Positions 1-11,014 of a stretch of DNA of 64,000 bases are shown in pieces. Origin of the DNA: Apoderus coryli (lineage: Eukaryota > Arthropoda > Insecta > Coleoptera > Attelabidae); NCBI GenBank assembly GCA_911728435.2, contig OU452199.1:16626860-16690859 (forward strand), in the 5' to 3' direction. How positions within the stretch are numbered: position 1 is the stretch's first letter; each line of letters begins with the position of its first letter. Both the position numbers and the translations under genes were made by a program. Under the pieces are notes generated by a model. The model saw nothing but the letters and a program-made list of their open reading frames with translations, was not told where the DNA came from and searched no databases.

Positions 1-639
1 TTTGGTGCTGATTTTCGTAATTCCAACAATGCAAATTGTGCTGATTGAACCCTCCAAAGTACTTGTTTAAAAAAGTCTTCATTTGCGTCCAGGCAATTTA
101 AAAAAATCTACAAAATCATAAGCACAACTCACTATCCCCAGGATGCAATTCTTGAACCGGCTTTAGATGATAAGGATGCAGATTTTCTGTTTGCATGAAT
201 CTGCGTATGGTGCTATGTGGATGGTGACGTTTACTTTTCATGATTCTGGTGCTCACTGAAAGATCTTGTTCAATGTGGTGAGGTAATTGGTATTCCTGTT
301 GCCATCTAAGTTTTCTAGGGCGACCTGAATTAATCTTCCGTGGTGAAAAGCACCCAGTTTCAAGAAGGCACTTATTGTCTTATGATCTGGGGTCGCCTAG
401 TTGGAAAACGTTCGCGGTACAGACGGGGAGTATTTTTAAAACAAACAAACTCCAAGTATCAATCATGTCTAAATATTCTTGATTACTGTACCTTCTTGCC
501 ATACTTGAAACGCACTTTTTCAACATTTCACTCCAGTTTACGATTTATGTGACAACTAGATTTTGACATTGGAAATTTACTATTCTGTTTTTATCAAGGA
601 TAACCAGATTTAACTTATTATTTTTTTGAGGACACCCGG
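1..639 (-). pseudogene. mariner/Tc1-like transposase relic, runs off the window edge
   Basis: On the minus strand, broken reading frames give recognisable pieces of an insect mariner/Tc1-type transposase. Near 395-440 there is an N-terminal piece with LYRERFPTRRP, then LHPYHLKPVQELHPG near 145-190, and NQHNLHCWNYENQHQ at the window edge, which normally lies just after the first catalytic Asp block. At least three frame changes separate them, so no protein is made. The outer end is probably CACCCGG/TA near 633-641, resembling the CAGGGTG-type termini of other mariner-like elements here. The catalytic C-terminal half lies beyond base 1. Family assignment rests on these motifs. Confidence 0.7.
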
Positions 640-799
640 TATTATAGCGAATTTACGATATACATATTTAAAACAGGCCCAAAATAGAATGTTCTACTTT
701 CGAATTTTCTAGATCATTGTTGCAACGGCCAAGAACTCTGCTAGATCGCCACAGAAAAGAACCTTCATATTTAATGGAAGCATATGTGGGCGAGAAGGC

Positions 800-1090
800 T
801 TAGTAGTAATCTATATCGGAAGTGAATGAATGATTGTGAGACAAGATCCAATTGTGAATCAGAGAATGAAACCATTCAACACATATTGTTTTATAGAAAC
901 TGCTAGAATTGTCGGAAAACTTCAAGTAGGCTTTTGCTGGGCAACTCCCTGTACCATCTTACAGTACTGTTACCAGACATTACTGATGAAATTTTGCTTG
1001 GTAGGGCCCTTATCACCATGTATAAAATTAAGCTCAATTTCGAAGAGTACCTGATAAAGAAAATTGTACAGGGGATGTAAGTAAAGAAAT
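800..1090 (+). pseudogene. non-LTR retrotransposon C-terminal fragment
   Basis: The plus strand around 836-900 reads C-x5-C-ESENETIQHILFY-RNC then stop. This resembles the Cys/His motif (C..C....E...H.....C) that follows the RNase H domain in Jockey/R1-type non-LTR retrotransposons. A following stretch (LLPDITDEILLGRALITMYK) fits the tail of such ORFs. Only about 90 codons are recognisable and they carry stops. Flanking bases near 646-690 and 1628-1675 are alike, hinting at a duplicated or nested arrangement. Confidence 0.45.
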
Positions 1091-1141
1091 TGTCCAAGAA
1101 GAGGTCTTTGTGCCCACTAGATCTGATTCGAAAACAAAATG

Positions 1142-1613
1142 TCAGCATGCGAGACCAAAGTTGAACATCAAACACTTCATGGTAAAGCCGATTCCTTTTT
1201 GAGGCAGCCCTACGATTAAGAAATTAAGATTAATTTTAGGGGTGTGTGATACTCTGCGATCTGATGGTCTATAATGTGTCCCCTCTCTTGAGTTACTTGA
1301 ACTATGTCTCAACTTACAAATCTCCATCAAGTTCTAGAGTTCTTATGAACTCCAGTAGCTTGGCTGGTTTCAGGGATAATACGTTTTCATCTTGCACGAT
1401 TTCATGCCCCAAGTGTTCCTTGCGTTGATTTATGATAGCGGCGCATTCTGTTACTAGGTGATCAGGAGTTTCTTCCTCCTCCCTACAGAATCTGCATTCG
1501 TCGCTCTCTTCTAGGCCCAATCTTGTTATATATTTCCTAACGCGACAATGTCCTGTAAGCCTACGTAGCCCGTCTGATATCCAAACAGATTCTTGCATGA
1601 TTGAAGTGCCCAA
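1142..1613 (-). pseudogene. non-LTR retrotransposon ORF2 C-terminus with 3' UTR
   Basis: A 99-codon open stretch (1613-1314) contains DGLRRLTGHCRVRKYITRLG, then C-RFC-REEEETPDHLVTEC. This is the end of RNase H plus the C-x2-C-x8-H-x4-C type motif seen at the end of Jockey-clade ORF2 proteins. The N-terminal catalytic parts are missing. Sequence from 1313 down to about 1142 probably corresponds to the end of the ORF and the 3' UTR. A related but different copy lies at 43320-43660. 5' truncation is typical of LINE insertions. Confidence 0.65.
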
Positions 1614-1849
1614 AAAATTTCTTGGAGTATGTCAGCGAATTTACCTCATACATGTTTAAAACAGATCCAATGTTATTTGTTTACGGATATTCTTGATCAT
1701 TGTCTTCCTTGTTGGAAAACGTCCAACATTTTTCTGTATAAGTAGGTAATTCTGAAATGCTTTAAAAGTAAGTAGATAGCCGCAAACTCATCAGAAAGTA
1801 AATAAAGTGGATGTTTACATGCAAACTATTAATCCGACAGTGATAGAAT

Positions 1850-1965
1850 AGTATATTGTGCAACGAACATGAAATCACATGTATTTCCTACGCATGAGCC
1901 GCAGGCGAGTGCTGCAAATCATACGAGTAGGAAATGGTCATTTCATGTGAGTTTCACACTATACT
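1850..1965. repeat. hairpin-forming inverted repeat (P module)
   Basis: The start AGTATATTGTG..ACATGAAAT matches the reverse complement of the end ATTTCATGTGAG..CACTATACT, and inner arms TATTTCCTACG / CGAGTAGGAAAT extend the pairing. The loop holds GAGCCGCAGGCGAG, itself a small GC-rich hairpin. The same left arm precedes the second MITE copy (3780), where the centre is deleted, so P and the adjoining MITE may be one mobile unit. Confidence 0.65.
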
Positions 1966-2345
1966 TTTTCTACGACTGTTTTAATGCTTTTGAATATATT
2001 AAACATAATTTGTAGGAAAATATTTGTTTTTCGAAACTTACCCCTGTTCATAAGCCTAAATACGATAAGTTAGAAGTATTAAATTGACTAGGTGGTGTTA
2101 ATATATTCACTATCACTGTTTTTTGTGTTTTGAAATTAGCGAAATACTTAATTATAATTATTATTAATTATAAATACATAAACTGTCAATTTGATCTGTT
2201 TGTATTGTCGGCGTTGCTATGATGATTTTTCATGGCCGACGCTACTACTAATATTTTTTTATGAAAAACAGCATTATAATGTACTACATTTTCAAATCAT
2301 GATTGAACATATAATAAAGGCATTTAAAGACAGTCGTAGAAAAAA
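1965..2345. mobile_element. short non-autonomous DNA element (MITE), copy Q1
   Basis: It begins TTTTTCTACGACTG..TTTTAATGC and ends GCATTTAAAGACAGTCGTAGAAAAA, an imperfect terminal inverted repeat of about 24 bp. It has no coding capacity. Closely related copies are at 3812-4246 (Q2) and, without clear ends, at 25535-25790 (Q3). The superfamily cannot be assigned and no target duplication is clear. Confidence 0.7.
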
Positions 2346-3779
2346 GTCTTGTTGGTGCGAATAATAGTGGTTGTATTGTTTAAATCTGTAATACAGCGTA
2401 TGACTTTTGAAGTGCATATATTTCTGGGTTAGTTTATTGTTGCAAATTTTTCCAGAATTTTGCATTCTCAAATATTCATTACTTTAATCCCCAAGATTTT
2501 TGTATAATTTTTAAATACTGAAGAGATATAAAAATAACCATATGCATTAGTCAGATGATCATAATATTCTGTTGAGTTGCTGACTGGAATGTTTATAGTT
2601 TCCATTATGGAGAAAATTAATAAAAATTAGATTTATCGAATAATGTTTTAACGCGCAAGATCTTACTGTTCTTTTAGAACCCTGAACCTGTTCATACAGA
2701 GCTGTACCGCAGCCAGGTTATCAGTTTTAATCCTGAATGTTTATAGACGCAGATTTACTTTTACATTTACTTTTAGTAATCTGCTATCACAGACCGACAG
2801 ATGTCTATTTCTTAAAAATTGCTTATTTGTATGTAAAATGAACCAAAATACGTGTTTCCGTTAAAAATTAATAAATTGTCACCAAAAGCGTCACCATGTT
2901 ATACATATTTGGAAAAAAAACTCTTTTGGCCATAACTCTGGAACAAATAATGATATTAATATGCGGTTTTGGGTTTTTTGTTGTAAATTTTGTTTACTTT
3001 TCGTATTTGATGAAATAATTGTACCATTTCAATTAAGCTTTAAAAGAAAAATCAGGAAAACCCTAAGCAATTATGACTTGGGTTAATTTTTTTATTAATC
3101 AGCAAGCCTTTCTTTCTTAAACAAAACCTAGTTTAATAAGTTATGTTGAGGAAAACCAAAATTATAGATATTTTAATATATTAATAAGTAAAATTTCGTC
3201 CTCTCCTCCTGCCTTTATTTTAAACTCGACAATAGTGTTATACCAAAAAGATGCAGAATCTGAGTAGGATTACTGTGGTAATATTTTTTTCTTCACTTAA
3301 ATTGGATCATTTACCATAAAAATGCATTTTTAATACGACTATATCAATTACGCACCCTATCCGTAAAATTGCGATTTTCCCAATGTCCTACGACTATTAG
3401 TTCCTGAGATATGTTACACACCCACCCTTAATGAAATACCCGGTATATAATACTTAGTATGGAGAGCTAAAAATATCTAGTAGGTAACCAATATTCACCT
3501 TTAATAAATACTTCGTACGACTATGCCTACTGCCATTGTATTCAATTACATATAACGTGCTTGGTATGTTGGGTATGTTCAATGTTTGTGTTGATCACAA
3601 ATACCAGTAAGATTATTTGCGCCTGGCATCCCTAAAACTCATTCTGTTTGAATGACAAGGAATTAATTATGTGACTAACATTTAATCAGTAGCGTAGAAA
3701 GTTAAAAACGAAATATATGTTTTATACTTGCTTTTTTCTATATAATTTACTTAAATATAATACATTTTTATCGCTTAAT
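2346..3779. other. AT-rich non-coding spacer
   Basis: No credible ORF. Sequence ending TACCCGGTA near 3430-3441 resembles degenerate CAGGGTG-type mariner/MITE termini, so part of 2880-3441 may be an old non-autonomous element; its other end is not clear. Confidence 0.4.
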
Positions 3780-4246
3780 AGTATATTGTGAAACGAACAG
3801 GGAAGACATATATTTCCTACGATCCACGTTTTAATGCTCTTGAATAAATTAAACATAATTTTTAGGAAAATATTTGTTTTTCGAAACTTACCCCTGTTCG
3901 TAAGCCTAAATACGATAAGTTAGAAGTATTAAATTGACTACGTGGTGGTAAACTATATTCACTATCACTGTTTTTGTGTTTTGAAATTAGCGAAATACGT
4001 AATTATAATTATTATTAATTATAAATAAACTGTCAATTTGGTGTGTTTGTATTGTCGGCGTTGCTATAGTGATTTTTCATGGCCGACGCTACTTTTGTCA
4101 TTACCAGGAAATTTACCCGTGCGTAATAAATATTTCCCACTAGTTGCTAGGCACGGGTAAATGAAAAACAGCATTACAATGTACTACATTTTCAAATCAT
4201 GATTGAACATATAATAAAGGCATTTAAAGACAGTCGTAGAAAAAAT
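3780..4246. mobile_element. MITE copy Q2 with truncated P module
   Basis: Strongly similar to 1965-2345 along most of its length, including the shared interior near GGAAAATATTTGTTTTTCG and the terminal GACAGTCGTAGAAAAA. The left end keeps AGTATATTGTG and one TTTCCTACG arm of the P module but has lost its loop and right arm. It carries an extra internal palindrome at 4108-4161 absent from Q1. Confidence 0.7.
4108..4161. repeat. internal inverted repeat in MITE Q2
   Basis: Arms ATTTACCCGTGC and GCACGGGTAAAT flank about 30 bp. The segment is missing from Q1 at the equivalent point, so it is a separate small insertion in Q2 or a deletion in Q1. Confidence 0.65.
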
Positions 4247-6030
4247 ATATTTTCAAATAATTTATATATCAAAACAAATCCTATCCACCGGTGATAATAT
4301 ATGGAATTATTTAAGTCTCACGCTTATTGTGCACAAGGTATATACTGATACAAGTCCTAATTTCGAGAACAGACATAATGGCAAAAATGGACATTATACA
4401 AATTTCAGTAAATTGTTCTATTCGGATTCGGGTATAAATGGTGTAAAAACCGTAATTAAAACTTATAACATGACATATTCATAATCTGCATGCGCAGATT
4501 TAAATTTGCTCTGATATTAACATTTCGCCATATTGCGCAATTATATCTATTAATTTAGATTTTTATCCTTTTCCGAGGTAGGATAACGACATTGAAAAAC
4601 TTAGCTGATGAGTTAAACAACAGCCAGAGCATATCGATATTTTGCTCGTTTGATATTCGACAAGTATTAGGTACGGTGGGTTGTATATTTATTTATTATT
4701 TTTTCGTCGATTGCCAGTAAAATATGTATGTTGCAGGAATCTGTCAGTCAGCAAAGTGTAACTTTCTCTGACAAGGCAGCAAAGTGATCACTTTGCTGGT
4801 TGCTCACTAGACAGGTAAAAATATAGAGGATCTTTATTTTATGACTTACTAAACCAAAACAAACTACATTTGATTTTTAATATCAATACTGTCCATTTAC
4901 ATAATTTTTAGTGATTGTGTACAGTAATTTTGAAATAAACGTCGACTTTTTTCATCTTCACACGAACTTTATTCTTTGATTGTGTTTCAGCGATAGTCTC
5001 CATTGGTCAAAATATTTTTCGCAAACATTTTTCCTTGACACTGAATTTTCAAGTCCTGGTGATTTTACATAATAACAAGTAATTTATAAGTTACAGATAC
5101 TTAGATGTATTATTACAGCAAAAAGTTAACAGTTTTACATATTTTTCCATTTGTCGTCCATTTTTGCCAAGTTGTCGTCAATTAATTGGAAACTGTCAAC
5201 ATACACAATTTTTTTTTCAAAGAACATTTAATTTTGTTAGTTGCTTTCCTAAGCAAGTTTTTTTCCTAAATTTTTTAGAAATTTTGGACTTTAAATTCAT
5301 AGAATGTAAATGATGATTATTCTGAATTTTGTATTCAGATTTCCTTATATTGATTTTTACGCTGTTGATATAAATTTCATCAAGCGATTTCAAATTGATT
5401 TATACCTCATTATCGTATATAATCATTTTTAGATAGATTTGAGGTACTTATTTGAGTTTCTTTTATGAAACTGATTTGTCTGGAATCTAAATTATTAAAT
5501 TAATGATAGTTTAAGCATGTAATGAGTAATGTTAATCATAATATTTTTTATTTTCTAAATGAAAATAGAACCAAATTATTTTAAAGAATTTCTTTGATAC
5601 TCGTACTTGTATAGTAGAATATTTACTGCTGTATGTTTTATTTTTTTTATGAGAAATAATTCAACTTGACTGGAACAATAGATTGTGGAACAAGATCACT
5701 GGTAAATAGAGTCATCAAGCTGCAAATACAGTAGAGATCCACGAATTCACTACAGCACTGATTTTGCACTGATGATAAATAAACAAAAACACAGGATCAC
5801 ATTGGGTATAATACGCTGGTGATAGAAGGTATTCTCTCATAATAATTTTATTTATCATCTGATACCTGATGAGCAAAAGAGTTCAAAAGCCATATAATTC
5901 GGTGAGACTGTTTCCATTAAAGTAAGCAAATTTGCTTTTCGCTGTTGCTCACGAAAAGGCAAACTTCATTCTACACAGATAACTTGAATTTGTACTTTTT
6001 TTTCTCATGAACAATATTGGAGTTTAATTC
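4247..6030. other. AT-rich non-coding spacer
   Basis: No ORF or recognisable element apart from a perfect 22-bp palindrome at 4777-4798. Confidence 0.4.
4777..4798. repeat. perfect 22-bp palindrome
   Basis: CAGCAAAGTGA followed directly by its reverse complement TCACTTTGCTG. A partial direct repeat CAGCAAAGTG occurs about 28 bp upstream. Function unknown. Confidence 0.8.
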
Positions 6031-7010
6031 GACGCGACGGTTAAAAACCTGGGACTACTGTTGGATTCAGACTTTAGATTTGATAACCATGTAAATAAGT
6101 GCATAAAAATAGGTTTCATGAATTTAAAGCTAATATTTCAGCACCGGCATGTGCTTACACAACAATTAAAAGCAAGATTGTGCGAGGCAATGTATCTTTC
6201 ACATCCTAACTACTGTGACGTCATATACTTACCATGCTTAACCTATGTTATGAGAGGGCGTTTACAGCGTTTGCAAAATTCATGCTTAAGGTTGATTTTC
6301 GGCATCAGAAGGTCACAACGAATCAGCCATAAACTTTTGGACATAAACTGGCTTAATATGGATAATAGGAGGTATTTACATGCGGCTTGCCGCTTTTACA
6401 GTATTCTGCACTACAAGACTCCTCCTTATTTATATCAAAAGAACAGACATACACAATATAAACATTCGACATAAACATACTCTTAATACACCTGCTCATT
6501 CTACGGAATTGTTCAAGAGATGGTTTTCCTGCTTTATTACGAAATGTATGAATCAACTGTCACCAGAAGTTAGAAACCTAAATAAGGTGCAATTTAAAAA
6601 ACGCGTTTATAACATCTTATTGGCGAGGCAAACGGCGAACACTTAAAATACATTCACTAAGCGGGATAATTCAAATGACCCATGCAGGTTCCTAGGCAAA
6701 TGATTTTTGTTATATGATTAGGTATTCATTTTTTTTGTCTGTTTTTAGTTCTTCTTTTTTTTTATTATCGTTTGTTTGTTATTGCAAATATTTTTTTTTG
6801 TGAAATTGGTTAAGTTTTTGTGAAATGGGTTAGCACTGTAATTGGTTATATATATTGGTATTATTTACTATACTCTGTATGTTATTGTATTGTAATTGTT
6901 ATGGAAATTGGGTTAGCTGAACAGACAATTTTAGTCAGTAGACTAAAATTGAACTGAAACTCGCCCAATTAAAAAAAAAATAAAGGCCTTTATTATTATT
7001 ATATTATTAT
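6031..7010 (+). pseudogene. 5'-truncated Jockey/CR1-group non-LTR retrotransposon
   Basis: From about 6031 the plus strand encodes DATVKNLGLLLDSDF, then LTYVMRGRLQRLQNSCLRLI and YSILHYKTPPYLYQK, the region after the reverse-transcriptase thumb in CR1/Jockey-group ORF2 proteins. The frame ends at 6474 and the homologous tail continues in another frame to 6646 (ELFKRWFSCFI, VQFKKRVYNILL), so there is a small frameshift near 6440-6475. A non-coding 3' UTR follows and ends near 6980-7010 with AATAAAGGCCTTTATTATTATT, a TTATT-rich tail typical of such elements. The RT core and endonuclease are absent, consistent with abortive target-primed reverse transcription. Confidence 0.75.
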
Positions 7011-8589
7011 ATTTTGAAAAACGATTCCATAATTTTAAATATTATATTTATAAATCTATTTAAATTTTAATGCCAAATCACTTGTAAATAACACTTGTAA
7101 TAAATAATTTATTAATTTTTTGGTTTCATTTGTCGGATTAATCAAGCACAGAACAAATTAACTTTTTATCTTATTTGAGGTTCTTATTCAGTGAATAATT
7201 GATTGTGATTGATCTTCATTTTATTATTTTGAGCTTTCAATTTTTTAAGCCACTTAAAAAAAAAGTTCTTGGCGCTCAACAATTCGTGATTGAAAAGTGG
7301 TTGTCAAAAATAAATTTCATGTTAAGCTTAATTTAATGAGAAAAGTAATGTTTAATTTCTGCTTAAATAACACCTAATCCACGACCAAAGACTGAGCTTT
7401 TGGAGCAAGAAACGCCTGCACTTAGGAAGTAGAGCACTTCAGTAATCATAGGTGCATTCTAAGTTTCACCGTCCTCTAAGACGTGTTAGTAGAAACAACA
7501 TTTATTTGTTTCACTGACGTGAAGGTAGCATAGAAAAACTTCTTTCGTTTTAATACATATGGTTAACGAAATGACCTCATTTTCCGGCACAAATAAGTGT
7601 TTTTTTTTTTTGAATTTTGAAGCAATACGTGAATACATATGTATCACGTAGGTATATTGGATTTTCCAATTAATTAAAAATAATCGCAATTGCACGCCAG
7701 CGTATCATGATATAATTCCTCATCAAAACTAATCTCATTAGTTGCGCTTGTCGCGTTATAATAACCTCATAGTGCGTTAATTTTGTTGAAAATCTCACTC
7801 CAATAATACAATTTAGCTAATGGCTCAAAATTTCCATATTTAAATGGACCAATTTTAAATCCTTAATCTGTGCTGGTATAAGAGTATTTTGCTCGCAGGA
7901 ACGTCCAGATAACGGCCTGTCGGGGATCGTTAATACCAAAAGGAATGCTATCACCGTGTGCCATATCGGCTCAAGTAAGGCGGACAAGGTATAGGCGTTA
8001 TGCAGGGCCGTGTAGTCGTAGAGTTATACAGCGGTCCGGAGTGTAAAGCTGATTTACACCCCATGTGTAGCGTAAATTGTCCTTAAGATAAAAGAGATTT
8101 TGAAAAGCGTGATTGATGGCCATCGTAAAAAGGAGTCCTTTAGCTGTGGTTGGTTAAGGAGTATTTTACATATACAATATTAACTACTAATCAATTTTAA
8201 TGTTTGTATGCTACGTAGTTATTATTATTATTAATACACAGAGCGATTGATGTAGAGAATTCATCACAAATTTACTGACTTGTAATTGGAATAAGCTCTT
8301 AAATATTGATAGACCTAGATCAGGTAAACGCGAGGTCTATCAGGTAAGCATCAGATTTGGATAAGTAATTGATGCAATTTAAACAATTAAAATTCAATAT
8401 AATTATTGTAATTTGTAATTGTGCTTTTGGATCACCATTAATTTTCCCCAGATATTCCCTGAATAAACAAAATTATATTATATAAAGTTGCATATATAAT
8501 TCTTTTGATTTTCTTCTGTGTAAAAATTACTTCATTGTAATTATTTTTTTGTAAGTAATTTTTGCCTCGAATTGCTCTCAATTACTCTA
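7011..8589. other. non-coding spacer with a GC-richer patch
   Basis: No supported gene. About 7890-8060 is noticeably less AT-rich than its surroundings and contains no motif I recognise. Confidence 0.35.
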
Positions 8590-8635
8590 CATTTGAAGAA
8601 ACCACTGTATGGTGAAACATATAATATATGAATTA
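8590..8635 (+). other. Penelope-type 3' end motif (hammerhead-like core)
   Basis: TTGAAGA at 8593-8599, a short stem ACCA/TGGT and GAAAC at 8614-8618 follow the CUGANGA - stem II - GAAA pattern of hammerhead-type motifs known in Penelope-like elements. It lies directly before the inverted Penelope end at 8636, so it may be the 3' terminus of another copy. A first core base change (U for C3) and the short stem make activity doubtful. Confidence 0.35.
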
Positions 8636-8705
8636 ATAGAAAATCTCATAGGGTAGAGGACTTCAAAAAACAGAAACTTCAAATCACTTCATATGCGTCA
8701 TTTGT
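8636..8705 (-). repeat. inverted copy of the Penelope-like element 3' end
   Basis: Its reverse complement closely matches 11322-11392 (shared blocks such as AGTGATTTGA and GAAGTCCTCTAC). The two segments lie in opposite orientation on either side of the Penelope-like coding relic. Such inverted end fragments at a 5'-truncated edge are characteristic of Penelope-like elements. Confidence 0.75.
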
Positions 8706-8734
8706 AAATAAAAGTATTGACTTGTACCATAGGA

Positions 8735-9258
8735 AGCAGTGCTCTTGCACTTAACACCGAGAGGAAATTTTTTAAATTTCCTTACATTGATGAACTATCC
8801 CATAAGATACAAAGTTGTCTTCAAATGGCTGGTGTTGACTTGGTTTTTTACAATTTAAAAACGATCAGCAATTTGTTTTTCATACGCTTGAAGGCCAGGA
8901 CTCCCAGTGGAAAATTGTCAAGTGTTGTTTATGGTATTCCTTGTGAATGTGGAAGGCAATATATTGGTCAAACTAAGCAACATTTGCAAAAACGAATAAA
9001 CTAACACATTGGAGATTGTCGGAATAGTAATTACCAAACTGACAGGACTGCTTTGTCCACACACCATTTTGAGACTGGCCACAAATTTCTTTTAATGATT
9101 TTAAAGTGCTTGATAGAGAAACTAATTACTATAAGAGAAATATTTCAGAAATGATTTACATACAGCTGAATGACACGGTCGTCAACCTCCGCACTGATAC
9201 TCAAGGGCTGAGTAATATTTATAAGAATCTCTTGGATAAATATGGGTCTTTTATTTGA
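8735..9258 (+). pseudogene. Penelope-like element, GIY-YIG endonuclease region
   Basis: The frame from about 8747 encodes TERKFFKFPYIDELSHKI, then LKARTPSGKLSSVVYGIPC and ECGRQYIGQTKQHLQKRI. These are the RT-linked linker and the GIY-YIG nuclease start (VVY...IPC.CG..YIGQT) of Penelope-like retroelements. After a stop at 9002 and frame changes, homology resumes with NYYKRNISEMIYIQLND, then TDTQGLSNIYKNLL, ending with a stop near 9258. The reverse transcriptase upstream is missing, so the copy is 5'-truncated and dead. Its 3' UTR appears to continue to about 9520 and again at 11015-11392, split by a MULE. Confidence 0.85.
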
Positions 9259-9799
9259 AATATATACTTTTTGACAACCCAGGAAATATTTGTCTGGAGA
9301 GAGGAGAGTAAAGAAAAAAGTTTAAATGTACCTTTTTATTTAGTTATTGTTTTTTGTAAGCGAATTTAGTCTGTTTTTATTTGAAACTATATATTGAATC
9401 GGGTTGTAATAAACTGAACATTAATTAATTTATTATGTAGAGTGTAATATTGAAAATTGAAATTTGGAGCAGTAAAAGCACTATTTAGCCTGTATTTTTA
9501 TGTTCAATATTGTGATTGCAATGGTCAGTAAAAATTAATGAAATGTCAGTATAAGTTAGCTGGTAATAGATTTGCAAATCTACAGTAAGAATTACTAAAT
9601 GACCAGTATGCAATAGTAGTAAATGTTTTTTGGTCGGTAATATAATAAAATAAACGTAAACTTTGCTATGGTTTGTTTTTGTATAGGTCCTCGGCGTGTT
9701 GTTATTAGTTTCTGAGAAGTAAGGTTATGTGTGCTCTACTTTGTAGATTCTAAGTTTGTCTGCAATAACGGCGACGGTACGATATGAGAGATGTAGAAT

Positions 9800-10515
9800 A
9801 TGAAAAAAGTCATGGAATATTTTCAACATGAATGGTTAAAAATTAATCCAAACTGGTTTGAAGGTGTTTCAAAGCTGGTTCCGTCTCTGGAATCTTATAA
9901 CAGAGTGATTAAAGATGAGAACACTTTCCGGGAGAGATTGCCTTTATCTCGATTCGCAGTTATTCTCAAAGAATACATAAATACCTGGTATCTTCAGTAC
10001 ACTGCAAATGCAAAGACATTAGGTACATGCAGTTCCTACGCTAAACTTAGGTTTATGGACCAAAGCTTATCATGGGCTACTGAAAAAAAAAACAGATTGT
10101 CTCACATGTCAAATCCGAAGGATATGTTTATATCATTCCTGCTGGTGAAAGGAATGAAGTCATAGATTTAGAAGAATCCCTAAATGCGAGTGTTTCTACT
10201 TCGGAAGAATTCAAAACTCTCGCATTCAACATTTGTATACTACCATTGTTCCCAATGATTCAAACAAATGGATTCAAGGCACTTGCAATTTCCCAGGATT
10301 TTTTCAAAAAATTAATTTGTAAGCATGTAGTGGGTATTGCAATAAGGGTGAAATACGTTACCCCACCCGTTGAAGCAAATCGGTTCCCATTGGAGCAAAA
10401 AAGGCGACGTGGCCGATCATCTAAAGCAAAGCAGGCACTTCTTCTCAAGAGGGTAGATATTTCAGCGATACCTATATGGAATTACTGCGTATTAATAATA
10501 ATTATAATGTTCTGA
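9800..10515 (+). pseudogene. MULE transposase C-terminal part with SWIM zinc finger
   Basis: The frame starts YFQHEWLKINPNWFEGVSKL, then VIKDENTFRERLPLSRF, a block I recognise from insect MULE transposases. A frameshift at the A-run near 10083-10092 moves homology to the next frame (HVKSEGYVYIIPAG). Near 10285-10340 the SWIM motif is split by a further shift: TCNFPGFF in one frame and KKLICKHVVGIAIR in another. It is followed by a basic tail, EQKRRRGRSSKAKQALLLKR. SWIM domains bind zinc through CxC..CxH. The catalytic DDE domain is absent. An AATAAAG signal with a TTATT tail follows near 10690. Confidence 0.75.
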
Positions 10516-10794
10516 AGTAATCAATTCAAATCATAATTATGATTATTTACAGATTATCGCCACTTCATCATAAGATAACGGCAGAGCGTTTTATTTATTA
10601 ATTTGCGTTTTGTTTTCACTGTGCTTTTACTTATTTGAAATAAATATGAGCTTAGTCCTCAACTTCGTCTATTGTAATACTATTTTGCAATAAAGTCTTT
10701 ATTATTATTTATTATTTTACTTGCTTTATTAATTTTATCGGCTGTTGATTATTATCACCGTCCATGTATTAATTTATCTGCCTGTTTGTTATAT

Positions 10795-10973
10795 TACTGA
10801 CCGTTTAGTATTTTCAGCGCCAATTTAGTATCATACTGACCATATATTATTTTCACGGACCATTTATTATCATACTGACCATTTATTATTTTCAGCGACA
10901 ATTTATTATCATACTGACCATTTATTACTTTCACGGACCATTTATTATCATACTGACCGATTCAAATAAAATA
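10795..10973. repeat. 39-bp tandem repeat array in the MULE end
   Basis: Four 39-bp units start with TACTGACC at 10795, 10834, 10873 and 10912, plus a partial unit at 10951. Each unit contains two related half-units (GACCATTTATTAT twice, separated by TTTCACG or TTTCAGC). Some MULEs carry such subterminal arrays, which may bind transposase; that role here is inference. Confidence 0.85.
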
Positions 10974-11014
10974 ATGGAAATGTGTACTGTTCATAAAAGG
11001 GAAATACTGACCAT

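Larger units (their letters stand above)
9521..11014 (+). mobile_element. Mutator-like (MULE) transposon inserted in the Penelope-like element
   Basis: It is bounded by short inverted repeats ATGGTCAGTA (9521-9530) and TACTGACCAT (11005-11014). Several more copies of the TACTGACCATT motif lie just inside both ends in opposite orientation. It contains a SWIM-domain transposase remnant (9800-10515) and a 39-bp tandem array. No convincing 8-10 bp target duplication was found, so the exact ends are uncertain. Confidence 0.6.

Noticed and set aside
10795..10973. CRISPR-like array
   Set aside because: Units are directly contiguous 39-mers without unique spacers and lie in a MULE end in a eukaryotic region.
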